A stretch of 18,380 nucleotides of DNA, taken from NCBI RefSeq assembly GCF_000330505.1, contig NW_004440413.1, positions 27,570 through 45,949 of the forward strand. Reading direction: 5' to 3'. The notes under the pieces were generated by a model, which saw nothing but the letters and a program-made list of their open reading frames with translations, made no database searches and had not been told where the DNA came from. Source of the stretch: Entamoeba invadens IP1. Lineage: Eukaryota; Evosea; Mastigamoebida; Endamoebidae. Shown here in pieces: positions 10,544 through 18,380 of the stretch. How positions within the stretch are numbered: the first letter of the stretch is position 1; every line of letters begins with the position of its first letter. A program made the translations under genes and the position numbers.

Positions 10544-10901
10544 TTATTATTATTGTTATAGTTTTTTTAAATTAAAATTCAGTTTAAATACAAAAGTCAA
10601 GTTATCAAAAAATATAATATTTTTATTATTTTTTATAGTTTATTTCAACTAGATGCCTCGAGTCTTTGAAAGATAGACTCTAATTTAGAGTCTTACTTAG
10701 AGTCTATGGGTAAACTCTAATAATTCCACAAGAAATGCTTTTTGCAACCAATTTTCATTTAGTGATGGATATTTCCAATTAAAAAAAAATATTGGTGATG
10801 TTCTATTTTTGATAAGGAACCAGGGTTTCTATCACAAATTGATACAAATTGATAAAACCATTTTTACTTTATTTGTAGAACTTAAAAATACATTTAAAAG
10901 T
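10544..10901. other. Spacer with a GAGTCT/AGACTC inverted-repeat cluster
   Basis: TAATTATT immediately after the myosin stop resembles an Entamoeba 3'-end (polyadenylation) signal. Between 10659 and 10720 the word GAGTCT or its complement recurs about five times. I see no gene. Confidence 0.5.
10674..10706. repeat. 10-bp inverted repeat, 13-base loop
   Basis: TAGACTCTAA (10674-10683) is perfectly complementary to TTAGAGTCTA (10697-10706). A partial third copy, TTAGAGTCT, lies at 10685-10693, so two alternative hairpins are possible. It does not resemble a tRNA or another known RNA. Confidence 0.55.
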
Positions 10902-11139
10902 AGCGAGAAGAGGAAGCGAGAAGAGGAAGCGAGAAGAGGAAGCGAGAAGAGGAAGCGAGAAGAGGAAGCGAGAAGAGGAAGCGAGAAGAGGAAGCGAGAA
11001 GAGGAAGCGAGAAGAGGAAGCGAGAAGAGGAAGCGAGAAGAGGAAGCGAGAAGAGGAAGCGAGAAGAGGAAGCGAGAAGAGGAAGCGAGAAGAGGAAGCG
11101 AGAAGAGGAAGCGAGAAGAGGAAGCGAGAAGAGGAAGCG
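10902..11139 (+). repeat. 13-bp minisatellite, 18 identical copies
   Basis: The unit AGCGAGAAGAGGA repeats 18 times without a visible mismatch (10902-11135), followed by a partial AGCG. The plus strand is purine except for one C per unit. Because 13 is not a multiple of 3, all three frames cycle through the same 13-residue peptide, SEKRKREEEARRG. No ATG opens this frame upstream, so I take it as non-coding. Perfect identity implies recent expansion or ongoing homogenisation. Confidence 0.95.
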
Positions 11140-11852
11140 GAAAATGCTAAATTATAAATTATTTAAATTTGTTTTCTGTTTACAAAGCATGTTTTTGAAT
11201 AACCCTCAAAAAGTTTTTTGGTTGTATTATTTATTTCAATTCGAAATTGAACCAACAAGTAATACCCCCTCTTTAATGTTTTTCTATCTTGTCATGCATT
11301 TTCTAATTATAAATTGGTGTTATTGTTATTATGTTTGACGTTTTAATATTAAATAGTGCCGTCTTTTGATAATATTTTGATAATTTATTAATAATTATAT
11401 ACTGGTTCTGTATTTTGGATCTTATTATTGTTTTTGTCTCATAGTTTCTTTTGGTAGTATTATAATAGTTATAATATAGTTATTCGTTTAAATAAACATT
11501 GTTTTTAAATAGTTATTTTATAATAATTTTATAGTTGTTCAATTGTCCATAGGAATTGTATGGTAATAATTGTCTGAGTTTCGTTCTTAATTTGCTTTCA
11601 AATATCATTTTACATCAATTTCCCTATTTGTTCTTTATTTTCTTATTGTTTTTTTAATAATTTTTTAAGTCGGCAATTAATTCAATATTTGATTGACTGT
11701 TTGTTGACATTGCATCAGAGGCAGTTTATGTTTCATGGTATCGTGTTTGTTTTTTGTGTGTTTTTTTGTTTGTTTTTTAAATTATTGGTAAAAATTGGAA
11801 ATACTTACTAATCGGTTATCACATTTGCAAGTGTAAAAAGCTATTTTGATCA
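11140..11852. other. AT-rich spacer
   Basis: T-rich on the plus strand, with scattered short ORFs of random character. No gene, RNA or repeat could be supported. Confidence 0.5.
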
Positions 11853-12116
11853 TCAACCGCCGTTTATTTTCGTGTTTTTCTGTTTGATTTTGGTTTTTAG
11901 AAGTTTCGATAGTTCCTTGTTATTGAAATACGGAAGTAACGAAACTGGGCGCTCCTTTGGTTTTTGTCTTATAAGGACCTGTTTTAACCTGAAAAATACC
12001 AAAAAGTATAATTCAGAGAAATTTTGGCATGGTTTTCTTTTAAAAATGATATTATATTGGCCTGAAATAAGAGTTTTTCGCCCTAAAAAAAAATCAATGA
12101 ATAACTTTTTTACCAG
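11853..12116 (-). pseudogene. Possible gene fragment, 87 open codons, unknown family
   Basis: The minus strand is open from CTG at 12116 to TGA at 11853-11855 with no in-frame ATG. The predicted peptide has an ordinary coding composition, for example GRKTLISGQYN, KPCQNFSELYF and QKPKERPVSLLPYFNN. The DNA is locally richer in G and C than its surroundings. The opposite strand also carries an 82-codon ORF from 11872, so the coding strand is uncertain. I prefer the minus strand because the plus-strand peptide is more phenylalanine-rich and less protein-like. It may be a decayed host-gene exon or a transposon remnant. Confidence 0.25.
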
Positions 12117-12328
12117 TTAGTTTTGTGTTTTCAAGTTTAAATAAGAAAAAATTGAATTAAAAAATAGTAAAAAAACGGGAAAAAAACAAATAATTTACTT
12201 GAAAACAATTTTGTTATTCGGCATTTTGTTATAAAATAATGGTAAACGCCTGATCATGCCCGCACCCTTAAAAGCCGAAGAGCACGATAAATTGAAGTCG
12301 ACTTGTGGAAGGCGGTCAGTATCTCAAT

Positions 12329-13800
12329 TTAGTACTTTTCAAATCTATTCACTTTCACTTCACTTTCCTCTTTTTCCCAATTTTTATTCATCCATTCCTC
12401 GCCATCAATTCCTTCACCTTTGTCTTTCTTTTCATTTCCTCCAAAAGAATTATGCATACCTCTTTTTCCTCTTTTTCCTCTTTTTCCTCTTTTTCCTCTT
12501 TTTCCTCTTTTTCCTCTTTTTCCTCTTTTTCCTCTTTTTCCTCTTTTTCCTCTTTTTCCTCTTTTTCCTCTTTTTCCTCTTTTTCCTCTTTTTCCTCTTT
12601 TTCCTCTTTTTCCTCTTTTTCCTCTTTTTCCTCTTTTTCCTCTTTTTCCTCTTTTTCCTCTTTTTCCTCTTTTTCCTCTTTTTCCTCTACAACCTGAGCA
12701 TTTCGGATAATACCTTTTTGAACCGCAAACACCCCAATGTCCAAAGGTTGAAGAACATGGGATGCGTGCGGAACAAGAGGCACCAAAATGATGTTGTGGA
12801 CCTCAAGCACTTTCCTGAGCTCTTCAACATCATGGCAAGAACACGAATCAATAAGCAAAACAGCTTTTTCATAAATACCAACTCTGAGTTCCATTCGTTT
12901 CTCGTAAATTTTCGGGATAAACACAGAAAAGACCCAATCCATAAAAATTGATTTGTTTATGAATCCGGTCTCTGTTTTTGTTAAAAGTACATGGCCAATA
13001 AGCCCAGAATTAACAAGCGTTTGAGTACAAGTTGAGGTCGGAGTGATTAGAATTCCTGGAATTGGTCCTTCTCCGCTGATACAAGCGAGAAAGGTGCTTC
13101 TTCTGACATTACGTAGAATTCCAATTTTCAGCACTTTGATATCATCTTTATTCCACAAGACTTTGAGCTTTTTGCGGTCAGCCCATTTTTGATATCCAGA
13201 TTCGTCTAGATTGAAACAAAGGCACCTCCTGACACCCGATACAGTCTTCGAAAGACCAATAAAATAATCAACAAAACTCTGTGTTGGTATCTCAAGGCGT
13301 TTTGTTTCGTCAGGGAATGCCCACCTCAAAATGAATCCCTCCTTCTTGAGTATATACAAAATTGCCTCGCGTTTAAAACATTCTCCAAATTGTTTTTCCA
13401 AGAAGAATTGTAGGTACTGTACTGTTACCGCCTGCTCCCTTTCAATACAACCAGACACTTCCAACAATAACGCCTTCTTCTGTTCCTCGTTTAAAAGGGG
13501 TGGTCGCCCATTTTTCTGAGGTCCGTATTCCATTTCCAACTCCATTCGCATTGACTGCGTCGAGATTGTCGCACCACTTAATCCAAACACTTTCCCCAAA
13601 TCATTATTTGTAATTCGGTCCCAAGGGACTGATGAAGTCGGTGACTTCATTAAATATATTTGTCCTCTCCGGTCAATTCCCTCCATTTTCCCTCCCAAAA
13701 ATGCATAGTCAATGAACTGACTCATAAGAGAGTCTTTCTCACACCTTAGTTTCATGTCATCCTTTTTCTCTCCATCTTTTCTGACATTGTTCATGCTCAT
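12329..13800 (-). CDS. Pogo-type DDE_1 transposase, C-terminus frameshifted
   Basis: A 470-codon ORF runs from ATG 13800 to a stop at 12388. Residues 60-80 (WDRITNNDLGKVFGLSGATIS) look like a helix-turn-helix, followed by a GRPPLL segment. The DDE_1 catalytic core has D199 in NLDESGYQ, D318 in LLIDSCSCH and D354 in VLQPLDIGVF, with 35 residues between the last two and the typical P.ASH.LQPLD block. All three acidic residues are present, so the catalytic core looks intact. Residues 372-447 are an EEK repeat encoded by the tandem array at 12459-12688. The ORF then ends in 23 residues without family character. The next frame, open from the array to TAA at 12329-12331, reads NSFGGNEKKDKGEGIDGEEW and then NKNWEKEESEVKVNRFEKY, which looks like the original C-terminus, so a frameshift at or just after the array is likely. 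The role is cut-and-paste DNA transposition at TA sites. Whether it is active is unknown. Confidence 0.85.
12459..12688 (-). repeat. 9-bp tandem array (25.6 copies) inside the transposase gene
   Basis: The plus-strand unit CCTCTTTTT repeats 25 times plus CCTCT without visible variation. It is a 230-bp homopyrimidine tract, homopurine on the coding strand. In the transposase frame each unit encodes Glu-Glu-Lys. The array lies about 16 residues after the last catalytic aspartate. Copy number can change without breaking the frame, so length variation between copies or strains is likely. Confidence 0.95.
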
Positions 13801-13810
13801 TTTATTTGTG

Positions 13811-13825
13811 AGTTCTTTTTAGTTC
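13811..13825 (-). promoter_or_regulatory. GAAC-like core promoter motifs before the transposase ATG
   Basis: Two GAACT words (minus strand, 13815-13811 and 13825-13821) lie 11-25 nt before the ATG. They resemble the Entamoeba GAAC core element. The motif is short, so chance is possible. Confidence 0.25.
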
Positions 13826-13889
13826 CACTCGCCTTATTTCATTTTTAACAGAATTGTAAAAATTTATTATTGAAGAAAATCAATTGAAA

Positions 13890-13905
13890 CGGATAAAATT
13901 ATCCG
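13890..13905. repeat. Hairpin/operator-like palindrome upstream of the transposase
   Basis: CGGATAA-AA-TTATCCG has perfect 7-bp arms. It is about 90 bp before the transposase start, inside the candidate transposon, and could be a subterminal transposase site. AGGATGAAAATC follows nearby. Confidence 0.45.
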
Positions 13906-14019
13906 ATAAAAGGATGAAAATCAAATATTTTATTCGGGTTTAATCTTAGTACATTTCTAGTTTTTTATTATATTTTTTTACTATAATAATCTTCGCGACA
14001 GATTTTTCGTTTTACTGTA

Positions 14020-14753
14020 TGGCAAAATAAAAAAAGTCTAATTTGTTTGCAGTTTAATTATTTTTTCTGGTGTAATTTTCTTGTTTTAAAGAAAATACAA
14101 GGAAAATAATATTAATATAAAAACAATAAAAACATATTATTGATTTAAACTGGTTTGTCACTAATTCTTTTTATATATTTTTTGGTTATAAATAACACAA
14201 CTATTATTCAAAAAGTGTACATTGCTTATGGACTGATTTAATAAGATTAATACTGGTATTTTATTTATTCATTTATTATAATTAATTAATATAAAAATAC
14301 ATTTTTATATTAATGAATATTATAATGAATATTATAATAAAATTATTATCACTATAGTCTAAAAACATATATGTGATGTTTTTTTATTTAAAAATTTAAA
14401 CAATTTATTCGGTATGCTACTTATACAAAAACGATTTCAATATGTTAAACCAATACACATTAAACAATTGAATATGACTATTATTTCAAAACCAATTGAT
14501 GAAAAAATACAATTTCAAAATTCAAAAATTATTAAGAGTAAATATCATAATCAGAAAAACCTTCTAAACGCCAGTTTACCGAGTTGTCGTTATCAAAAAG
14601 TATTTCTAAACTTGACTCGAAATATACAAGCAATTTTTCTTGCAACTTTGTTTTATTTTATCACTAAATTAACCAAATTTATTCATATTAAAATCAAATT
14701 ATCCAAACCCAATTTATGCTATTTTTTGTTTTGTAATAAGTATAGAGTACCGT
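14020..14753. other. AT-rich spacer with one weak ORF
   Basis: A 113-codon ATG-started plus-strand ORF (14414-14755) is open but consists of Lys, Ile, Asn and Phe with no family signal. I treat it as a chance ORF in AT-rich DNA, although its length is somewhat unusual for such sequence. Nothing else was found. Confidence 0.4.
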
Positions 14754-15100
14754 AAAAAATCACTGCGGCGTGAAATATTACTGCGAATTGTTATTGGGCC
14801 AATAATAATGTTATTGAGTGTTTTAAAACATTTTGGGTTATTTTTGTTATTTGAGGCTGTTAAAATGAAAAACGACAATTTTGTTTTACAAAATCTTTTG
14901 AGTACAAGCAGGGTCTATCAAGGAACAGGGAAAAATTTGGAACTTGTCCCAAAAATGCATTTTAAAATGAAAAGGTATATACTTTCTTTGTTTTTATGCC
15001 AAAAATAAAGTAGTTTAAGTAAAATTCATAGTATTGTTTGTTTTTGTGATCTCCAAAACCTTTTTTTACAGATGGTGACTTTTTGCCGCAGTCGTTTTTC
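14754..15100. mobile_element. Possible small inverted-repeat element (MITE-like)
   Basis: ACTGCGGC at 14762-14769 is inverted as GCCGCAGT at 15085-15092. The outer flanks also match in part (AAAAATC before the left copy, AAAAACG before the right copy read inward). These GC-rich words stand out from AT-rich surroundings and bound about 345 bp. A 66-codon ORF inside (14808) has no family signal. The left end, CCGTAAAAAATCACTGCGGCG, resembles the transposase element's right end CAGTAAAACGAAAAATC followed by TGTCGCG. Element boundaries and target duplication are not certain. Confidence 0.35.
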
Positions 15101-15799
15101 TGCTTAAAACGATAGTTAATAATTAAATTATTAAATATTAAGATGTATAGTATACAAATAAATGGTTTAATAATATAATATTTATATTATATAAAATAAA
15201 ACTATTAATTATAATTGATAATATTATAAAATATAAGATATTGTTTAATAATTATGAAATTATAATTTAACATATTAAAAAAATTTGTAATTAACCATAC
15301 TCATCTTAACATAGTTAAGTGAAATCAACCAGACTTAAGCTGTCACCTTGCTATTACTTGTTAAAATTATTTTATTATTGCTTTTTTTACTTTCAAACAT
15401 CAAATAGTTTAAAAATATATATATATTTATAAATATATTCATTTATATGGATTCAACTATCAAATGGTTGAATCTACTAAATTAACCTTACGATACTGTT
15501 ACTGTTTTAAATAAAACACAAATTTTATTTTTTTGAACTTGATATGATATACAAAAATATTTACCTTGTGGCGGCTCTTTTGAAATGCAAACAGTAAACA
15601 AACCAATAGCGCAAACAATAATTTATAGGTTTTCCTTTTTTTCTTTAATTTTTGGAAATGTTTTAATTAAAACACGAACTGTATTGGCGTTTTCATCAAC
15701 AAAACATTTTTTTTTCCAAAAAACGTTTTATAAAAGAAAAAAAAAGAATCGTAAGATTAATGCAGAAAAATGTAATAGAATGGACTATAACAAAACTTT
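15101..15799. other. AT-rich spacer
   Basis: No supportable gene. A 101-codon ORF starting at 15585 runs into the MITE at 15800 and looks like chance. Confidence 0.45.
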
Positions 15800-16078
15800 T
15801 ACAGTAAAAAGTGTCTTTTTGTGGGTTTTTATATTTGTGGGTCAATGGACCGATCGAATGCAAAACCCACAAATAATTATTTTGGTCTAGAACCTTGAAT
15901 ATAGGTACACTGAGATAAATAATATAGTTTTATTATAATTAAAAAAACTACAATATTTTCTATAACACCGTTTTTGTGTAAAAAATGGTGAATGGAATTT
16001 ACTTCACAATTCCATGATAAACCCACAAATAAACGTTTTTTCTCTGTTTAAAATCCACAATAAACACTTTTTACTGTA
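15800..16078. mobile_element. Pogo/Tc1-type MITE with TA target duplication
   Basis: TACAGTAAAAAGTGT (15800-15814) is perfectly inverted at 16064-16078. The similarity continues inward with few differences (left CTTTTTGTGGGTTTTTA, right TTATTGTGGATTTTAA). Taking TA as the duplicated target, the element is 275 bp (15802-16076) and its ends start CAGTAAAAAGTG, the classic form for pogo/Tc1-mariner elements. ACCCACAAAT recurs subterminally at 15865-15874 and 16021-16030, and inverted at 15833-15842, as expected for transposase-binding repeats. It has no coding capacity, so it would depend on a transposase supplied elsewhere. Confidence 0.75.
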
Positions 16079-18380
16079 CTCACGATACTTGGTGTGTGAT
16101 AAATTTTAGGTTGTTTTATAAACTTGCAATACTTTGATAGAACAGAAAGTTATAATTCGTAAGTGAATAAGTGAAACGATTCTGTTCATCATTGATGCAT
16201 AAACAAAGTGTTTGAAACAAAACTATTGCAATTATCTGCATTCTATTGTTTGTTTTATTGTAAATTTTATCAAAGCTATTATTGAATCATATATTTACCA
16301 TATTTATGAATTATTTGTTTGATTAAAAACTGTCAGTCAGTTTATTTGTTGGTGTGTTTTAATATAGATCATAATTAAATTATTTTAAATTAACAATTAT
16401 AATATTAATTATTAAATATATATATAAAATAATAAAAAATATTATATAAAAGTACTATAAAAACAATGAAAAATATAGTAAAAGATAATATTTATTGTTA
16501 TTAGTTATAAACATTTAAAATATTTCCAAAACAAAACCAATAAATATAAATACTTGTAAAACCAAACAACAGTAAAAGGAACCAATCTTTTAGTTGAAAT
16601 ATTTATAATTCATGTCTATTAAATTAAAGTTTTTAATACAAAAACATGGTTGTGTTGTGGTTGTGCTGCTGTCACATACAAGTCAATTGCAACCGCTCTA
16701 TGATTGTTTTTTTCCTTAAAAACGATATTTTGCAAACATAAAAGAAATTAAATTAAAAGTATTATAACAAATCATTTGATCATTTGTATAGTCAAAAAAC
16801 ACAATTTAATTATCAAAAACTTAAATGTTGCATTTCAAAACAGTTAATTTTTACCAACAAATTGAACGTTAAACATCGTTCGAGAAGACTGACACAACCG
16901 AGTAATTGTTACAAAGCAAATTGTCATTATTCAATTCATTCTTGAATTAAATTAATCTTTATGTACATGGATTAATTAATTTAAAAAATTTATGTGTATA
17001 ACCAACACAGAACTATTATGGTTGTAACTTACATTCGTATTGTCTGCAAATTCGGGATTTAATCCCATATAGAGGCGTCTCATATTATAATTGAATTCTT
17101 TGTTATTGATATAAATTTTAATAGAAATTAAAATAAAAACTTATAACACATTGCTGTTTATGATAAATTTTACTTTATCTTGTCGAGTCGGACTTTTTTT
17201 GACTAACTTTTTTTATTAATATAATAATTTGATATTTTTTTTAAACAATAAATATATTTTTTTAATACTAAATATATTATAATAGTATTAATAATTAAAT
17301 AGTACAAATATTATAATTATAAAAAATAGTTTATTTATTATAATTAATTAAAAAAAATTAACAATAAAAAACTAAATAATATATTATTAATATTATACAT
17401 TTTGATAATGTAATTTAACTATAATATGATATTAAAAAAAAATAAACAATAATAAAATTTGATATTATTACAATTGTTAAAAATAAAATTAAAAGAGACT
17501 AATAATTTGAACAATGTCTACGATAATTAATTATGTATTATATAATATATGTGTTTGCATTATCCAATAGATTACGACCACAAACACGACATGTGGCATT
17601 TATTGAATGGTAATAATGCTTTGTATTAATAAACGAATCAAGTTTCAAATTGTGTTCTACTTGAGTAAAAAGTTTAATATATTTTACTTTTAAAAACATT
17701 TAATTTGTTTTAATAGTATTTATATTATCATTTATAGTAAGTCGATTATAAAAACTGACATATTATAACAATAGATTTTTTGTTAAAATTCAACTGTTAA
17801 AATTTTAGAACTTTTTAATACATAAATTTGGTGATAATTACAACTTAATGTTTGTTTTATTCTTTATTATCTGAATCATTTGCTTTGTCTATGAACATTA
17901 ATTATTGTCTATTTGAGCATCATTATTGTCTTTGAGTGTACTGTCCTGTTTTTGAGTATTATCTAATGTCTTTAATCATTGTACTCCCTCTTCGAGTCAT
18001 GTTCTTGATTATCAACTTATCTTTTTGAGCATTACACTCTTTATGATTTCATTGTATTATCATTCATAAAAGTTATGTCGTCTGTTATGTTTATTGTATT
18101 GTAACCTAATTGAAATTGTGTTGTAATTAATTGTTGTTGTTACTAGTATAGTTAATAATATAATAATAGTAAAATAAGTTATCAATTGAAATACAAGTGT
18201 ATATTTAAGTTGTTAAATACATCTTTGAATCATGTACTAAACGATTCAATTAATTATTAATAGATTATTTAATTTTGTATAGTTTAAAACTATAGTATTG
18301 ATATTATTTGTTATATAATATATTTAATGATTAACATACATTTTTAGTTTTTAAGTTTGTATTATTATTATTTAATATAG
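16079..18380. other. AT-rich spacer to the window end
   Basis: No coding region of note on either strand. Long A/T runs dominate between 16370 and 17560. A slightly less AT-rich patch at 17870-18060 carries degenerate repeats. Confidence 0.5.
17898..18040. repeat. Degenerate short direct repeats
   Basis: ATTATTGTCT occurs at 17901-17910 and 17922-17931, each followed by TTTGAG. TTTGAG plus CAT/TAT-type tails recur further on. They may be a decayed tandem repeat, but the similarity is weak. Confidence 0.3.

Larger units (their letters stand above)
12167..14017 (-). mobile_element. Candidate extent of a pogo-type DNA transposon
   Basis: The transposase is followed to the right by a sequence that reads, inward from 14017, CAGTAAAACGAAAAATC. 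It is flanked by TA at 14018-14019, the form expected of a pogo/Tc1-mariner terminal inverted repeat with a TA target duplication. On the left the best partner is GTAAAAAAACGGGAAAAA from 12167, next to TA at 12165-12166. It shares only AGTAAAA and a CG-A-rich continuation, so the left end is tentative. The same CAGTAAAA start occurs in the MITE at 15802. Confidence 0.35.

Noticed and set aside
10659..10725. tRNA or other structured RNA
   Set aside because: The inverted repeats do not form a cloverleaf, and no A-box or B-box promoter is seen.
10809..11150. 113-codon ORF through the 13-bp minisatellite
   Set aside because: It begins at a TTG, has no ATG, and its body is only the tandem repeat, which is open in every frame.
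11872..12120. 82-codon plus-strand ORF
   Set aside because: Phe-rich and without family signal. The opposite strand is equally open and more protein-like, so only the minus strand is listed, at low confidence.
12459..12688. CRISPR array
   Set aside because: It is a contiguous tandem repeat without spacers, in a eukaryotic context.
12256..12951. Three overlapping plus-strand ORFs made of Phe/Leu, Ser/Phe or Phe/Pro/Leu repeats
   Set aside because: They are antisense readings of the 9-bp array within the minus-strand transposase, which carries the recognisable catalytic motifs.
15585..15890. 101-codon plus-strand ORF
   Set aside because: It runs into the MITE end at 15800 and has no family signal; chance in AT-rich DNA.

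Overview
The window looks like a gene-poor, very AT-rich stretch of an Entamoeba chromosome, most likely E. invadens or another transposon-rich species. This rests on recognisable protein families: an Entamoeba-type F-box-like/leucine-rich protein, a sulfotransferase, an AdhE-type alcohol dehydrogenase and a myosin II whose converter and tail look amoebozoan. AGA/AAG/CAA-biased codon use, short spacers, core-promoter-like motifs and a pogo/Tc1-mariner-type DNA transposon fit as well. The species assignment is inference.

Layout. 1-847 is AT-rich spacer. 848-1855 (+) is the one clean conventional gene. 2065-3371 (-) is a full-length but badly broken sulfotransferase pseudogene. 3785-4305 (-) is a broken or intron-containing gene for an unknown protein ending in an AT-hook. 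4306-6524 is AT-rich spacer. 6525-7119 (-) is an AdhE iron-alcohol-dehydrogenase domain fragment. It is joined head to head with 7113-10543 (+), a myosin II heavy-chain pseudogene that keeps only the end of the motor and the coiled-coil tail. 10902-11139 is a minisatellite of exactly 18 copies of 13 bp. 12329-13800 (-) is a DDE_1 (pogo-type) transposase with DD35D spacing. A 25-copy, 9-bp homopyrimidine/homopurine array sits inside its coding region, and its natural C-terminus is in another frame. 14754-15100 and 15800-16078 are small inverted-repeat elements. The second is a convincing MITE with TA target duplications and CAGTAAAA ends, which resemble the likely right end of the transposase element at about 14017. 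16079-18380 is AT-rich spacer.

The genes do not form a pathway. The picture is a decay zone: three host-gene relics (sulfotransferase, AdhE, myosin II), one recently active transposon, MITEs and two long purine-rich tandem arrays. I found no evidence of a new multi-gene system. The most informative signals are the transposon/MITE end relationship, the array inside the transposase, and the ten myosin-tail stops, all TAA or TAG at positions that read naturally as glutamine.
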